64,000 nucleotides of DNA from Microlunatus speluncae (GCF_009299835.1 NZ_VKCZ01000020.1:496001-560000), one strand, 5' to 3'. Counted from the first letter of the stretch, positions 1-7,840 are shown. Notes: a model not told the origin generated them from the letters alone. Translations and numbers: made by a program.

Positions 1-19
1 CCGGAGCCGATCCGCGCTC

Positions 20-529
20 TCAGTCCGAGTCCGCCTCGGCGCCACGGACGGCGGCCAGGACCTCCGGATCGGTGCAGCCGCGGGCGAATCCGGCGATCCG
101 GCGCCGGATGTCCCGGCCCAGCAGCCAGCTGCCGACCGGATGCAGCAGCGGCCGGAGCCAGGCCGGCCGGCAGCTGAACGTGTACTTCCAGGTCGCCTCG
201 GTGCCGCCCTCGCCGTCGGCCACGAACCGCCAGCCGCCGCCGAACGTCTCGAAGAACCAGGGCCCGCGATCCATCGTCATGCCGACGTTGCCGACGTCGC
301 GGCTCGGCGTCGGCGGGGCGTAGGAGACGTACCGGCTGATCATGGACAGGCCGTGCCGGGACCGGGTGAAGGTGCGAACGCCGCGGTCGGCCCGGGTCGC
401 ACCGTCGAGGAAGTGCTGTCGCCGGATGAACGGATCCCAGCGCAGCCGGGTCTCGCCGGTCGTCTGGGACACGGCGAACGCGACCGCAGGGCTCACCGCG
501 ATCCGGATCCGGGCTTCCACCTGCGGCAT
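20..529 (-). CDS. SRPBCC-fold (polyketide cyclase/START-like) protein
   Basis: This 169-residue protein looks like a small START/SRPBCC lipid- or hydrophobe-binding fold. It starts with a short strand of the VEARIRIAVSP type, has a central stretch with many aromatic residues (PWFFETFGGGWRF) and ends in a long helix of the kind that closes the cavity in this fold. No catalytic residue can be named, so the ligand is unknown. The ATG at 529 is preceded by an AAAGGGA ribosome-binding site. The gene reads away from the small ORF at 679 and shares the intergenic region with it. The product is probably cytosolic, as there is no signal peptide. Family assignment is moderate; function is unassigned. 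Confidence 0.6.
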   Translation of the reverse strand: MPQVEARIRIAVSPAVAFAVSQTTGETRLRWDPFIRRQHFLDGATRADRGVRTFTRSRHGLSMISRYVSYAPPTPSRDVGNVGMTMDRGPWFFETFGGGWRFVADGEGGTEATWKYTFSCRPAWLRPLLHPVGSWLLGRDIRRRIAGFARGCTDPEVLAAVRGAEADSD

Positions 530-614
530 TGTTTCCCTTTCAAACAGGGGTTCTGGCTGTGGTCAAGGTCATAGCCCGAGGCCCGCGGCGCACTTGTTCG
601 GCGAGGTAGACTTA

Positions 615-635
615 TTTCGAAATCGAAAGTTTCGA
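615..635. promoter_or_regulatory. Possible operator with repeated TTTCGA half-sites
   Basis: TTTCGA (615-620), its inverted copy TCGAAA (623-628) and a third TTTCGA (630-635) sit in the divergent region between the SRPBCC gene and the 51-residue gene. An AT-rich 14-base palindrome is unusual in this G+C-rich setting, so a regulator-binding site is plausible. No regulator can be named. Confidence 0.3.
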
Positions 636-678
636 CGCCGAAGCTGCCACCAGAGCAAACCCCCCGAAAGGACCCAGC

Positions 679-834
679 ATGTCACGCCTCGCGAAGGCTC
701 TCCGAAGCCGCCGTGAGATCAATCGGACCCGCCGCGAGATCAACCGGGCCATCTACAGCGCCGCTACGCCGGCGATGCGGGATGAGCTGATCATGGTCGC
801 GCAGCGCAACGGCGTCTTCACTCCCCACCGCTGA
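679..834 (+). CDS. Small basic 51-residue protein, conserved-looking
   Basis: A 51-residue frame runs from an ATG at 679, preceded by a good GAAAGGA ribosome-binding site (666-672), to a TGA at 832, and a strong terminator follows 33 bases later. The N-terminal half is basic and helical, with two near-identical REIN segments separated by TR. The second half contains ATPAMRDELIMVAQR, which I recognise from memory as typical of short uncharacterised actinobacterial proteins. The gene has its own ribosome-binding site and terminator and so appears to be a free-standing transcript. The protein has no cysteines, no membrane segment and no signal peptide. Function is unknown; a nucleic-acid-associated or ribosome-associated role would be a guess. 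Confidence 0.7.
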   Translation: MSRLAKALRSRREINRTRREINRAIYSAATPAMRDELIMVAQRNGVFTPHR

Positions 835-863
835 CCCAGAGCTACTCCCCCTCCCCCTGAAGG

Positions 864-898
864 AAAGGGCTTCCGGCATCCCAGCCGGAAGCCCTTTT
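864..898 (+). terminator. Intrinsic terminator
   Basis: A perfect stem, GGGCTTCCGGC (867-877) against GCCGGAAGCCC (884-894), has a 6-base loop and a short T run at 895-898. It closes the 51-residue gene and, read on the other strand, can also serve the convergent membrane-protein gene that ends at 926. Confidence 0.9.
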
Positions 899-925
899 CC
901 TGTATCAAGGGGCGAACAAGGCTTG

Positions 926-1690
926 TCAGCGGACCAGGGCGCTCGCGCGGGCGGCCAACTCCGGTAGCAGGAAGGCGATGCCGAGGATCAGGCCGGCGAC
1001 GTTGGCCAGCAGGAAGAAGACCGACCAGGCCAGGGCCGGGATCGGGGTCAGGCCGGCGAGCTGGTCGGCGTCCGAGGCGGTCGCCTGCCGGCGCCGGCGT
1101 TGTCGCATCAGTTCGATCACCGGCTTGGGCGCGGCGATCAGCAGCAGCCAGGTGATCAGGTACGCGATCCCGGACTGCACGGTCGGCGGCGCGAACCAGG
1201 TGATCGCCACCAACGCGGCGCCCAGTCCCAGGATCACCAGCAGGCCATAGAAATTCCGGATCTGCACCAGCAACAGCGCGAGCAAGATCAACATCAGCCA
1301 GAGCAGTCCGACGCCGCGGCCCGCGGCCAAGAGCAGGGCGGCGCCGATGCCGAGCAGGGCCGGCCCGAGATAGCCGGCGGCCAGCATGATGATCATGCCG
1401 GGCCCGGACGGCCGACCGCTGGACAGGGTCAGCCCCGAGGTGTCGGAATGCAGCCGGATGCCGTGCAGCCGGCGCCCGGTGAGCAGCGCCGCGACGCCGT
1501 GCGCACCCTCATGGGTCACGGTGACCAGCAGCCGGGTGACCGGCCACACCGGCCGGATCACCACCGCCAGCAGGGCGATGCCGGCGATGACCATGATCAC
1601 CTCGGCCGGCGGGGCGGGCTGGACCGAGAGCGCGCGCCGGAAGATCTCCTGAACGATCTCCACGATGCTCAGAGCGCCCCGGTGCTCCAC
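926..1690 (-). CDS. M50-like integral membrane protein with HEGAH motif
   Basis: This is a 254-residue polytopic membrane protein. The HEGAH motif at residues 60-64 matches the zinc-binding HExxH of M50-type intramembrane proteases and of the related uncharacterised 'M50 family' proteins common in Actinobacteria. Roughly six hydrophobic segments follow, one of them rich in Leu (LLWLMLILLALLLVQ). I do not see the classic NxxPxxxxDG second motif of site-2 proteases, so proteolytic activity is uncertain. The GTG at 1690 gives a 22-base overlap with the dGTPase gene upstream; a GTG at about 1662 just after the dGTPase stop is an alternative. It is probably co-transcribed with that gene. Confidence 0.7.
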   Translation of the reverse strand: MEHRGALSIVEIVQEIFRRALSVQPAPPAEVIMVIAGIALLAVVIRPVWPVTRLLVTVTHEGAHGVAALLTGRRLHGIRLHSDTSGLTLSSGRPSGPGMIIMLAAGYLGPALLGIGAALLLAAGRGVGLLWLMLILLALLLVQIRNFYGLLVILGLGAALVAITWFAPPTVQSGIAYLITWLLLIAAPKPVIELMRQRRRRQATASDADQLAGLTPIPALAWSVFFLLANVAGLILGIAFLLPELAARASALVR

Positions 1691-3237
1691 AGCACCCCGC
1701 TGCCGCCGGACAAACGCGACGAGAAGGCGATCGCCTGCTCGTCGGTCAGGCCGCTGACGAAGTCGATGATGCCGCGGCCGCGCCCCATCCGGACCAGCTC
1801 GGCGTCGCCGGTCCGACCGCGCACCCCGTCCGGTTCACTGACCCGGCGCGAACCTTCCAACCAGCCGGGCTCCTCCTCGGCCACCCGCCGGTACGCGCCC
1901 GTCGCCACCCGGACCAGGTCGAGCAGCCGGCGCGGCGCCCGGGCCGCGTCCAGCCGGTCCGACAGCCACTCGTCCAGCGCGGCCACCAGCCGCTGCAGGA
2001 TCTCCGCCTGGCCGCGTTGGAACATGGCCAGGTCAGGCCGGTCGAGGATGAAGTACTGATGCACGAATTTCAAGATTGACACCTGATGCCAAGCCTCCGG
2101 GGACAGGTTGACCCAGCCCGCCCGCAGCGTCGGGGCCGGGTCCAGCCGGACGGCGCCGATCAGGTGGTCGATCCAACGACCGGTGAAGCCGGAGATCGCC
2201 CGGTCGGCCGCCATCGAGCCGTCGTACGGAGAAGCGAGGACACCGTCGACGAACTCCTCGCCGACCCGGATCACCCCGGCCTGGAACAGTTCCTCGTCGA
2301 ACACCCAGCGGTCCCGCTGCCGGAGCCGGCGGCGCAGCCGCTCCAGGCCGGCGCCGGGAGCGCGGTCCAGCCGGTCCAGTTGATCATCGCCGAGCCGGTC
2401 GAGCTGATCCCGATCGTTGACCCAGGCCCGGAACTCGGCCGACACCGGCGAGAACTGCAGCACTCCGGAGCGGTGGAAGTCCTCGACGTCGTGCAGCGAG
2501 TAGGCGATGTCGTCGGCCAGATCCATCACCGAGCACTCGACGGTCTGCTGCCCCGGCCCGAGCATCGGGAACGCCGCCCGCGCGGCGAGCAGCTCGGGCA
2601 GATCGATCACGTACGCGGAGAACTTCCCGGCCCCCGGTCCGTCGCTGCCGATCCGCGCCCCGCGGGGCAACACCGGCCAGTCGGTCGGATGCGGATCCGG
2701 CACCGCGAAGCGCCCCCAGGGGTACTTCAGCACGGCGGCCCGCACCGCGGCGGTCAGGTTGAGCCCGTCATCGCCGGGCCCACGCACCTCCAGCTCGGTG
2801 ATGATCCGGAACGTCTGCGCGTTGCCCTCGAAGCCGTCGTGCAGCCCGAACCGCTGCCGGGCCAACCGATCCAGTACGCGCTCGCCCAGGTGTCCGAACG
2901 GCGGATGGCCGAGATCGTGCGCGCTGGCCGCCGCCTGGACGACGACCTGGTCCAGCCCGCCGAGATCGGCGAGCAGCCCGGCCGGCTCGGCCCGGGCCAC
3001 CTGGTTGGCGATCGCCCGCGCGACGGCGGTGACCTTGATCGTGTGCGACAGCCGGTTGTGCACGACGCCGACCGTCGCCGCCGACGTCACCACCTGGGTC
3101 ACTTCGGCCAATCGGGAGAAGGCCGGCGCGAACCGGATCCGTTCCAGGTCGGTGCGAAACGGCGACTCCGCCACCGGCGCCCCGTCCCGGGCATCCTGCT
3201 CCGGGCGGGCCCGTTCGTGCCGCGGATCCGAGGTCAT
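1669..3237 (-). CDS. dgt: Deoxyguanosinetriphosphate triphosphohydrolase-like protein
   Basis: This is an HD-domain dNTP triphosphohydrolase of 522 residues, expected to hydrolyse a dNTP to the deoxynucleoside plus tripolyphosphate. The N-terminal RTDLERIRFAPAFSRL and NRLSHT (H65) segments and the metal-binding HDLGHPPFGHLGE (residues 107-119) are diagnostic of the family. A later D-L-A-D-D-I-A-Y-S segment supplies the last metal ligand. The ATG at 3237 is chosen because a TAGGTT -10 box lies 8 bases before it and the family motif begins soon after. It overlaps the downstream membrane-protein gene, and the divergent operon at 3347 shares its upstream region. Confidence 0.92.
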   Translation of the reverse strand: MTSDPRHERARPEQDARDGAPVAESPFRTDLERIRFAPAFSRLAEVTQVVTSAATVGVVHNRLSHTIKVTAVARAIANQVARAEPAGLLADLGGLDQVVVQAAASAHDLGHPPFGHLGERVLDRLARQRFGLHDGFEGNAQTFRIITELEVRGPGDDGLNLTAAVRAAVLKYPWGRFAVPDPHPTDWPVLPRGARIGSDGPGAGKFSAYVIDLPELLAARAAFPMLGPGQQTVECSVMDLADDIAYSLHDVEDFHRSGVLQFSPVSAEFRAWVNDRDQLDRLGDDQLDRLDRAPGAGLERLRRRLRQRDRWVFDEELFQAGVIRVGEEFVDGVLASPYDGSMAADRAISGFTGRWIDHLIGAVRLDPAPTLRAGWVNLSPEAWHQVSILKFVHQYFILDRPDLAMFQRGQAEILQRLVAALDEWLSDRLDAARAPRRLLDLVRVATGAYRRVAEEEPGWLEGSRRVSEPDGVRGRTGDAELVRMGRGRGIIDFVSGLTDEQAIAFSSRLSGGSGVLWSTGAL

Positions 3238-3245
3238 ACCGAGGA

Positions 3246-3251
3246 AACCTA
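3246..3251 (-). promoter_or_regulatory. Leaderless-type -10 box for dgt
   Basis: TAGGTT on the minus strand ends 8 bases before the dgt ATG at 3237. No convincing -35 element is visible. Confidence 0.45.
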
Positions 3252-3287
3252 CTGGGCATCCATCCACCGGTGCCGTCCGCCACATAC

Positions 3288-3316
3288 TTGTCCAGGAGGA
3301 AACAATCGGCTACTTT
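3288..3316 (+). promoter_or_regulatory. Sigma-70 type promoter of the 3347 operon
   Basis: A -35 TTGTCC (3288-3293) and a -10 TACTTT (3311-3316) are separated by 17 bases. The -10 box is embedded in the palindrome at 3311-3331, so repressor binding would block it. Confidence 0.6.
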
Positions 3317-3331
3317 CCTAGTAGGCAAGTA
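3311..3331. promoter_or_regulatory. 21-base palindromic operator
   Basis: The 21-base sequence from 3311 to 3331 reads TACTT-T-CCTA-G-TAGG-C-AAGTA. It is a perfect inverted repeat except for one opposed pair, centred on G3321. It overlaps the -10 box and lies just before the ribosome-binding site of an operon whose second gene is a winged-helix regulator. Autorepression by that regulator is the simplest reading. Confidence 0.65.
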
Positions 3332-3346
3332 ACTGAGGAGGCGACG

Positions 3347-3904
3347 ATGGAACCAGGAGCGGCGGCTGACGCGCTGGGGATCTTGCGCGACGGACAGCGC
3401 CACGTCCGGCAGGAGGAACGGCGGCAGCAGTGGCTGCTGCTCGGGGTTCGCGCGGCGACGACCGTGCTCTGGATGGGGCGCAAGGACATCCGCGACCCGG
3501 TGCGCCGGCGGCTGGCCGGGGCTGGAATGGCGCTCGGTCTGGTCGGTCTGGCGGTGTGGGAGTTCGATCGGTCGAAGGTGTCGACGCTGTGGTCCGAGCG
3601 GTTGGTCGAGCAGCGCCCGGATCTCCCCGAAGGAGAGACCGAACGACGCGATCCGGACCCGAACGCCGAGCACCCGCCCGCGGGTGAGTTGCTGCGCGAG
3701 CTGTTCTCGTCGTTGAGCCCGAGGCGGAAGCGGCTACTGGCGGCGAGCACCGCGGTGGGCCTGGCCCGCCCCTTCGTCGTGGCGGCCTTCCGGCGGAGCG
3801 GGATCAGATATCCGCATCTCGCTGCCGGCGGTGTCGCCGCGGCGATGTCCACCGCAGTGGGGGTGATCGGGATCCTGACCCGACCGGCGGCCGACGGTGA
3901 CTGA
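3347..3904 (+). CDS. Small membrane-associated protein, unknown function
   Basis: This 185-residue protein starts at an ATG (3347) with a strong GAGGAGG ribosome-binding site just upstream. It has an amphipathic basic N-terminus rich in Arg/Glu/Gln and a hydrophobic segment at about 57-71. An acidic proline-containing linker and two further weakly hydrophobic segments in the last 60 residues follow. I do not recognise the family. It overlaps the following winged-helix gene by 8 bases and shares its operator, so the pair probably acts together, for example a membrane function under feedback control. Confidence 0.75.
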   Translation: MEPGAAADALGILRDGQRHVRQEERRQQWLLLGVRAATTVLWMGRKDIRDPVRRRLAGAGMALGLVGLAVWEFDRSKVSTLWSERLVEQRPDLPEGETERRDPDPNAEHPPAGELLRELFSSLSPRRKRLLAASTAVGLARPFVVAAFRRSGIRYPHLAAGGVAAAMSTAVGVIGILTRPAADGD

Positions 3905-4205
3905 ACCGACCAGCGGACTGCACGACCTGTTGCTCGACCCGACCCGGCTGCGCATCGTCGCCGTGGTGGCGCCGGCGACGCAGGTGGAGTTCCGGCTGGT
4001 CCGCGAGGCCACCGGGCTGAGCGACTCGGCCCTGTCGAAGCAGTTGCGGGTGCTGAGTGAGGCGCGGATCGTGGAGTTGGAGAAGCGCCGCACCGGCCCG
4101 GCCCGATCCCGGACCTGGATCAACCTGACCGTGGCCGGCCGCGAGGCGCTGACCGCCCACATCGCCGCGCTGACCGAGATCGCCGGCCAGCCCCCGCCGA
4201 CCTGA
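3897..4205 (+). CDS. Winged-helix transcriptional regulator (MarR/ArsR-like)
   Basis: This 102-residue protein is essentially a single winged helix-turn-helix domain. A helix with LLLDPTRLRIVAVV leads into the recognition helix SDSALSKQLRVL (about 42-53). A wing of the type ELEKRRTGPARSRTWINLT follows, then a C-terminal dimerisation helix. This matches the small stand-alone regulators that take the place of MarR or PadR in many actinobacterial two-gene operons. The GTG start at 3897 lies inside the end of the preceding gene, implying translational coupling. It most likely binds the palindrome at 3311-3331. No metal-binding cysteines are present. Confidence 0.85.
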   Translation: MTEPTSGLHDLLLDPTRLRIVAVVAPATQVEFRLVREATGLSDSALSKQLRVLSEARIVELEKRRTGPARSRTWINLTVAGREALTAHIAALTEIAGQPPPT

Positions 4206-4988
4206 ATCCGCCCCTACCCTCACTGACCCTGTCGCCACTTCGTTCCCTGAGCCTGTCGAAGGGCAGGGCCAGATGGGTGCCCTTTCGGTTTCGGCCAAAC
4301 GGCCGGGAAAGACGCGCCAAGGAGCGGGCGGGTCAAGGCGGTCCGCCGCGTTATGCGGCCGGGCGCCGGTGTTGGCGGTGAATGTCGCCGGCGGGGCATC
4401 GACTGTGACGTTTCCCGCCTGTTCGGTGCCGATCGAGTCGGGAAACGTCACAGTCGATGATCCCGGCCACAGCACAACCGGTACCCGGCCGGAAGTTCCC
4501 AGAAATGCCGCAACCCGCCCGTCCTTGGCGCGTCTTTGGTCCTCGGCGTGCACCGAGCGGACTTGCCCCGCCGACCTCGAGCGACCGAAGCCTGTCGGCT
4601 CGGGTCCATTCGATGGGGGCACAGGTCCCGCGACCCGGACCCGAGACGGGGCTTGCCTGGTTTGCCCTTCGACAGGCTCAGGGAACGAAGGGCGACAGGC
4701 TCAGGGAACGAAGGGCGACAGGCTCAGGGAACGAAGGGCGACAGGCTCACGGAACGAACACTCCGGCCGACTGTGCCCGTCCGCCGACCCGACCGACACC
4801 GCCGATCCAAGATCATCAGTGGATCCAGGCTGAGCCTGTCGAAGGGCGGGCCAGATCAGGTTGGTGAGGCCCGCCGACCGAACTCCTCGCTTGCCCTTCG
4901 ACGGGCTCAGGGAACGAACATCTGGGCGGTCTGAGCTGGAACTCAGGGCAGCGGCGGGTCGCCGAAACGCTTTGGCAGGATGGCGCTC
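4206..4988. repeat. Gene-free region of nested inverted repeats and tandem repeats
   Basis: No credible gene lies in this 783-base stretch. It holds three nested pairs of inverted repeats. The outer arms (4238-4265 and 4663-4690, 28 bases) are perfect. The middle arms (4308-4333 and 4513-4537) match with one inserted base. The inner arms (4397-4417 and 4439-4459, 21 bases) are perfect. The right outer arm runs into a 23-base tandem repeat. Further single copies of the same short repeat lie at about 4831-4847 and 4891-4917. Together it resembles a decayed foldback or MITE-like element built on the dispersed CCCTGAGCCTGTCGAAGGG repeat. Confidence 0.75.
4671..4757. repeat. 23-base direct tandem repeat, four units
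   Basis: The unit beginning GACAGGCTCA and continuing GGGAACGAAGGGC starts at 4671, 4694, 4717 and 4740, a fixed period of 23 bases; the last unit carries a G-to-C change in CTCACGG. It is a local amplification of the dispersed repeat, not a CRISPR array, because there are no spacers. Confidence 0.9.
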
Positions 4989-6662
4989 ATGAACGCACCG
5001 GTCGACCCGACCCAGACCGACGCCTGGCGGACCCTGTCCGACCTGGCCGAATCGCTTCAGCCCGATCTGCGGGGCTGGTTCGCCGACGACCCCGGGCGGG
5101 TCGAGCGGCTGAGCCTGCCGGCGGCCGACCTGTGGGCTGACCTGTCCAAGAATCTGATCACCGACGAGGTGGTCGCGGCACTGCTGGCGCTGGCCGAGCA
5201 GGTCGGGCTGACCGACCGGATCGAGGCCATGTTTGCCGGTGAGCACATCAACGTCACCGAGGATCGGGCGGTGCTGCACACCGCGCTGCGCAAGCCGGAC
5301 GGTGATCAACTCGAGGTCGACGGTCACGAGGTGGTCGGCGAGGTGCACGCCGAGTTGGCCAAGGTCTACGCGTTCGCCGAGAAGATCAGGAACGGCAGCT
5401 GGACCGGGGTCACCGGCAAGCCGATCAGCACGGTGATCAACATCGGCATCGGCGGTTCTGATCTTGGTCCGGTGATGGCGTACGAGGCCCTGCGGCCGTA
5501 CGTGCAGGACGGGCTCGAGGCCCGCTTCATCTCCAACATCGACCCGACCGACCTGGCCGAGAAGACCCGCGGCGCGGATCCGGAGACGACGCTGTTCATC
5601 GTGTCGTCCAAGACCTTCGGCACGCTGGAGACGCTGACCAACGCCCGGCTGGCCAAGGCCTGGTTGCTTGATCGACTTCGGGCAACCGGCGCGATCGGCG
5701 ACGGCGATGATGCGGCCAAGCAGGCCGTGGCCAAGCATTTCGTCGCGGTCTCGACGGCGCTGGACAAGGTCGAGGCGTTCGGCATCGATCCGGCCAACGC
5801 GTTCGGCTTCTGGGACTGGGTCGGCGGCCGCTATTCGGTCGACTCGGCGATCGGCACCTCGCTGGCCGTCGCGATCGGCCCCGAGCGGTTCGCCGAGTTC
5901 CTGGCCGGCTTCCATGCCATCGACGAGCACTTCCGCAGCACCGAGCCGGCCCGCAACCTGCCGATCCTGCTCGGCTTGATCAACATCTGGTACGGCAACC
6001 ACCTCGGCGCCGAGACCCACGCCGTGCTGCCGTACGCGCAGTATCTGCACCGGTTCCCGGCCTACCTGCAGCAGCTGACGATGGAGTCCAACGGCAAGGG
6101 TGTCCGCTACGACGGCTCACCCGTCGCGACCGACACCGGCGAGGTGTTCTGGGGCGAGCCCGGCACCAACGGCCAGCACGCGTTCTATCAGCTGATCCAT
6201 CAGGGCACCCGGCTGATCCCGACCGACTTCATCGCCTTCGCCAACCCGAGCCATCCGCTCCGCGACGGCGACACCGACGTGCACGAGCTGTTCCTGGCCA
6301 ATTTCTTCGCCCAGACCGCCGCGCTCGCGTTCGGCAAGACCGCCGACGAGGTCCGGGCCGAGGGGACCGCCGAGGCGATCGTGCCGGCCCGGGTGTTCAC
6401 CGGCAACCGCCCGTCGACCTCGATCATGGCCCCGGCCCTGACCCCGGCCGCGCTCGGCCAACTGATCGCCCTCTATGAGCACCTGACCTTCGTCCAGGGC
6501 GCGATCTGGGGCATCGACAGTTTCGACCAGTGGGGCGTCGAGCTGGGCAAGCAACTCGCCCAGCAAGTCACCCCCGCCGTCGCCGGCGACGCCGAAGCCC
6601 TGTCCACCCAAGACCCCTCCACCCGCTCCCTGATCACCTACTACCGCTCCCACCGCACCTAA
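4989..6662 (+). CDS. pgi: Glucose-6-phosphate isomerase
   Basis: This is phosphoglucose isomerase, 557 residues, interconverting glucose 6-phosphate and fructose 6-phosphate in glycolysis and gluconeogenesis. The sugar-phosphate loop GIGGSDLG (153-160) and SSKTFGT (206-212), the MESNGKG signature, the GTNGQHAFYQLIHQG block and the C-terminal ELGKQLA segment with the catalytic Lys are all intact. The ATG at 4989 is preferred over the ATG at 4980 because AGGA lies 9 bases upstream of it. It lies alone, downstream of the repeat-rich region, and is closed by the hairpin at 6672-6726. Polyphosphate glucokinase (20117) in the same window could supply its substrate. Confidence 0.97.
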   Translation: MNAPVDPTQTDAWRTLSDLAESLQPDLRGWFADDPGRVERLSLPAADLWADLSKNLITDEVVAALLALAEQVGLTDRIEAMFAGEHINVTEDRAVLHTALRKPDGDQLEVDGHEVVGEVHAELAKVYAFAEKIRNGSWTGVTGKPISTVINIGIGGSDLGPVMAYEALRPYVQDGLEARFISNIDPTDLAEKTRGADPETTLFIVSSKTFGTLETLTNARLAKAWLLDRLRATGAIGDGDDAAKQAVAKHFVAVSTALDKVEAFGIDPANAFGFWDWVGGRYSVDSAIGTSLAVAIGPERFAEFLAGFHAIDEHFRSTEPARNLPILLGLINIWYGNHLGAETHAVLPYAQYLHRFPAYLQQLTMESNGKGVRYDGSPVATDTGEVFWGEPGTNGQHAFYQLIHQGTRLIPTDFIAFANPSHPLRDGDTDVHELFLANFFAQTAALAFGKTADEVRAEGTAEAIVPARVFTGNRPSTSIMAPALTPAALGQLIALYEHLTFVQGAIWGIDSFDQWGVELGKQLAQQVTPAVAGDAEALSTQDPSTRSLITYYRSHRT

Positions 6663-6671
6663 AAATCCGCC

Positions 6672-6726
6672 GACCCGTCACCTCCGCGGCCGTTTTGACG
6701 GCGTGTCGAAGCGGAGGTGACGGGTC
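6672..6726 (+). terminator. Long-stem hairpin after pgi
   Basis: GACCCGTCACCTCCGC (6672-6687) pairs perfectly with 6711-6726 across a 23-base loop. It begins 10 bases after the pgi stop and lacks a T run, like many actinobacterial terminators. Confidence 0.7.
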
Positions 6727-6885
6727 GATCTCGGTGGTGGAGCGGCGGGCCGACGATCAAGGGTCGGCGGGGGAGCGACGCCCTCAGTCTCGGGGGCTGT
6801 CGGTTCGGCCGGGGTCGGGGAGCTTGGTCGCCCGGAGCTCGGCCAAAAGCCGCAGGATCAACGGTTGGGCGGGGAGCCCACCCGA

Positions 6886-6919
6886 CCCCGGCTCCCGGAT
6901 GAACACGCGGGAGCCGGGG
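6886..6919 (-). terminator. Hairpin after the Arg-rich protein gene
   Basis: CCCCGGCTCCCG (6886-6897) pairs perfectly with 6908-6919 across a 10-base loop. It lies about 50 bases beyond the stop of the minus-strand gene that ends at 6973 and probably terminates it. Confidence 0.6.
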
Positions 6920-6972
6920 ATCCAGAGCGAGGCGACGGGCTTTCGTGACTCATCCCGTTCGCCGGGCACGAC

Positions 6973-7809
6973 TCAGTCCCGTGGTTCCGGATCGTCGTCG
7001 GATTCGGCGCGCAGCCGGTCGACGTCGTCGTCGGACAGGTCGTCGCGTTCGGCGCGCAGGTTGTCGACGTCGCGATCGGTCAGGTTCGGGCCCTGGGCCC
7101 GCAGCTTCTCGACCTCGGACATCGCGTCGCGCAGGCCGGACAGCCAGCTCTCCGTGTGTTCGCCGACCAGCTTGACCGCCCAGGCCAGGGCCTCGGAGCG
7201 GGAGCGGGCGACGCCGGCATCGACCAGCGTGTCCAGCACCCGGCGCTCGGGCTGCCGGAGCCGGGTCATCACCGGCACGGAGATGTGGGTGAACAGCACC
7301 CGGACGTCCCCGAGTTCGGCGCCCCAGGACACCTTGCGCCCGTAGCGGGCCTGAGCCTCGTCGGCGATCTGCATCCGGGTGCCGCGGGTCTCGGCCCGGT
7401 GCCGGCTGATCCGCCCCTCGGCGGCGGCCTCGTCGGTCGTGTCGTCGGGCAGCGTGCCGATCACGAGGATCTCCTCGCGGTCGACGCTGACATCGACGTC
7501 GCTGAACCAGCCGTCGGGCAGCCGGCCCTCGAACCAGGCCTGGGCGTCGTCGGCCGGCGGCAGGTCGACGTTCTGCCAACCTCCCGGTCGACCGAAGCCG
7601 CGCCCGCGCCGTTCGCCACGTCGTTCGCCACGCTCACGATGCCGACCCCGCGGCCCGTCTTCGGGCTCCTCGGCTGTCGGGTCCTCTGCTTCGCCGCGGC
7701 GGCGTCCCCGCCCGCGGCCTTCGCCGGCACCACGCCGGCGGTCGTCTCGTAGTCCGGGGCCGCCGCGGCGTTCCCGCGCGCCCTCGTCCCATGGTGAGTG
7801 CCAGGTCAT
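6973..7809 (-). CDS. Protein with Arg/Gly-rich disordered N-terminus, unknown function
   Basis: This 278-residue protein has three parts. Residues 1-75 are dominated by Arg, Gly and Glu with RGR/GRG repeats and should be disordered, like RNA-binding RGG tails. The middle (about 76-215) is a folded alpha/beta region including WFSDVDVSVDREEILVIG and a helical PERRVLDTLVDAGVARSRSEALAWAV segment. That segment resembles a small ribbon-helix-helix-like or DNA-associated helix pair. The tail (about 235-278) repeats DxxxLRAExDD units, acidic and charged. The ATG at 7809 has an AGGAGAG ribosome-binding site. A perfect TTGACA -35 lies upstream. The family is probably a conserved actinobacterial hypothetical; I assign no function. 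Confidence 0.75.
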   Translation of the reverse strand: MTWHSPWDEGARERRGGPGLRDDRRRGAGEGRGRGRRRGEAEDPTAEEPEDGPRGRHRERGERRGERRGRGFGRPGGWQNVDLPPADDAQAWFEGRLPDGWFSDVDVSVDREEILVIGTLPDDTTDEAAAEGRISRHRAETRGTRMQIADEAQARYGRKVSWGAELGDVRVLFTHISVPVMTRLRQPERRVLDTLVDAGVARSRSEALAWAVKLVGEHTESWLSGLRDAMSEVEKLRAQGPNLTDRDVDNLRAERDDLSDDDVDRLRAESDDDPEPRD

Positions 7810-7840
7810 CTGACTCTCCTCTCTGTCTTACGTGATTACA

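Larger units (their letters stand above)
6663..6972. other. Intergenic region with two long hairpins, no gene
   Basis: This 310-base gap between two convergent genes holds two perfect inverted repeats, at 6672-6726 and 6886-6919, and otherwise nothing recognisable. A 61-codon open frame on the minus strand here has no ribosome-binding site and a composition like intergenic sequence, so I do not call it. Confidence 0.6.

Noticed and set aside
2086..3321. 411-codon plus-strand frame
   Set aside because: It is antisense to dgt and has shadow-type composition.
4671..4757. CRISPR array
   Set aside because: Units are directly abutting with no spacers, and no cas genes are present.
6784..6969. 61-codon minus-strand frame after the Arg-rich gene
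   Set aside because: No ribosome-binding site, contains the terminator hairpin, and composition matches intergenic sequence.
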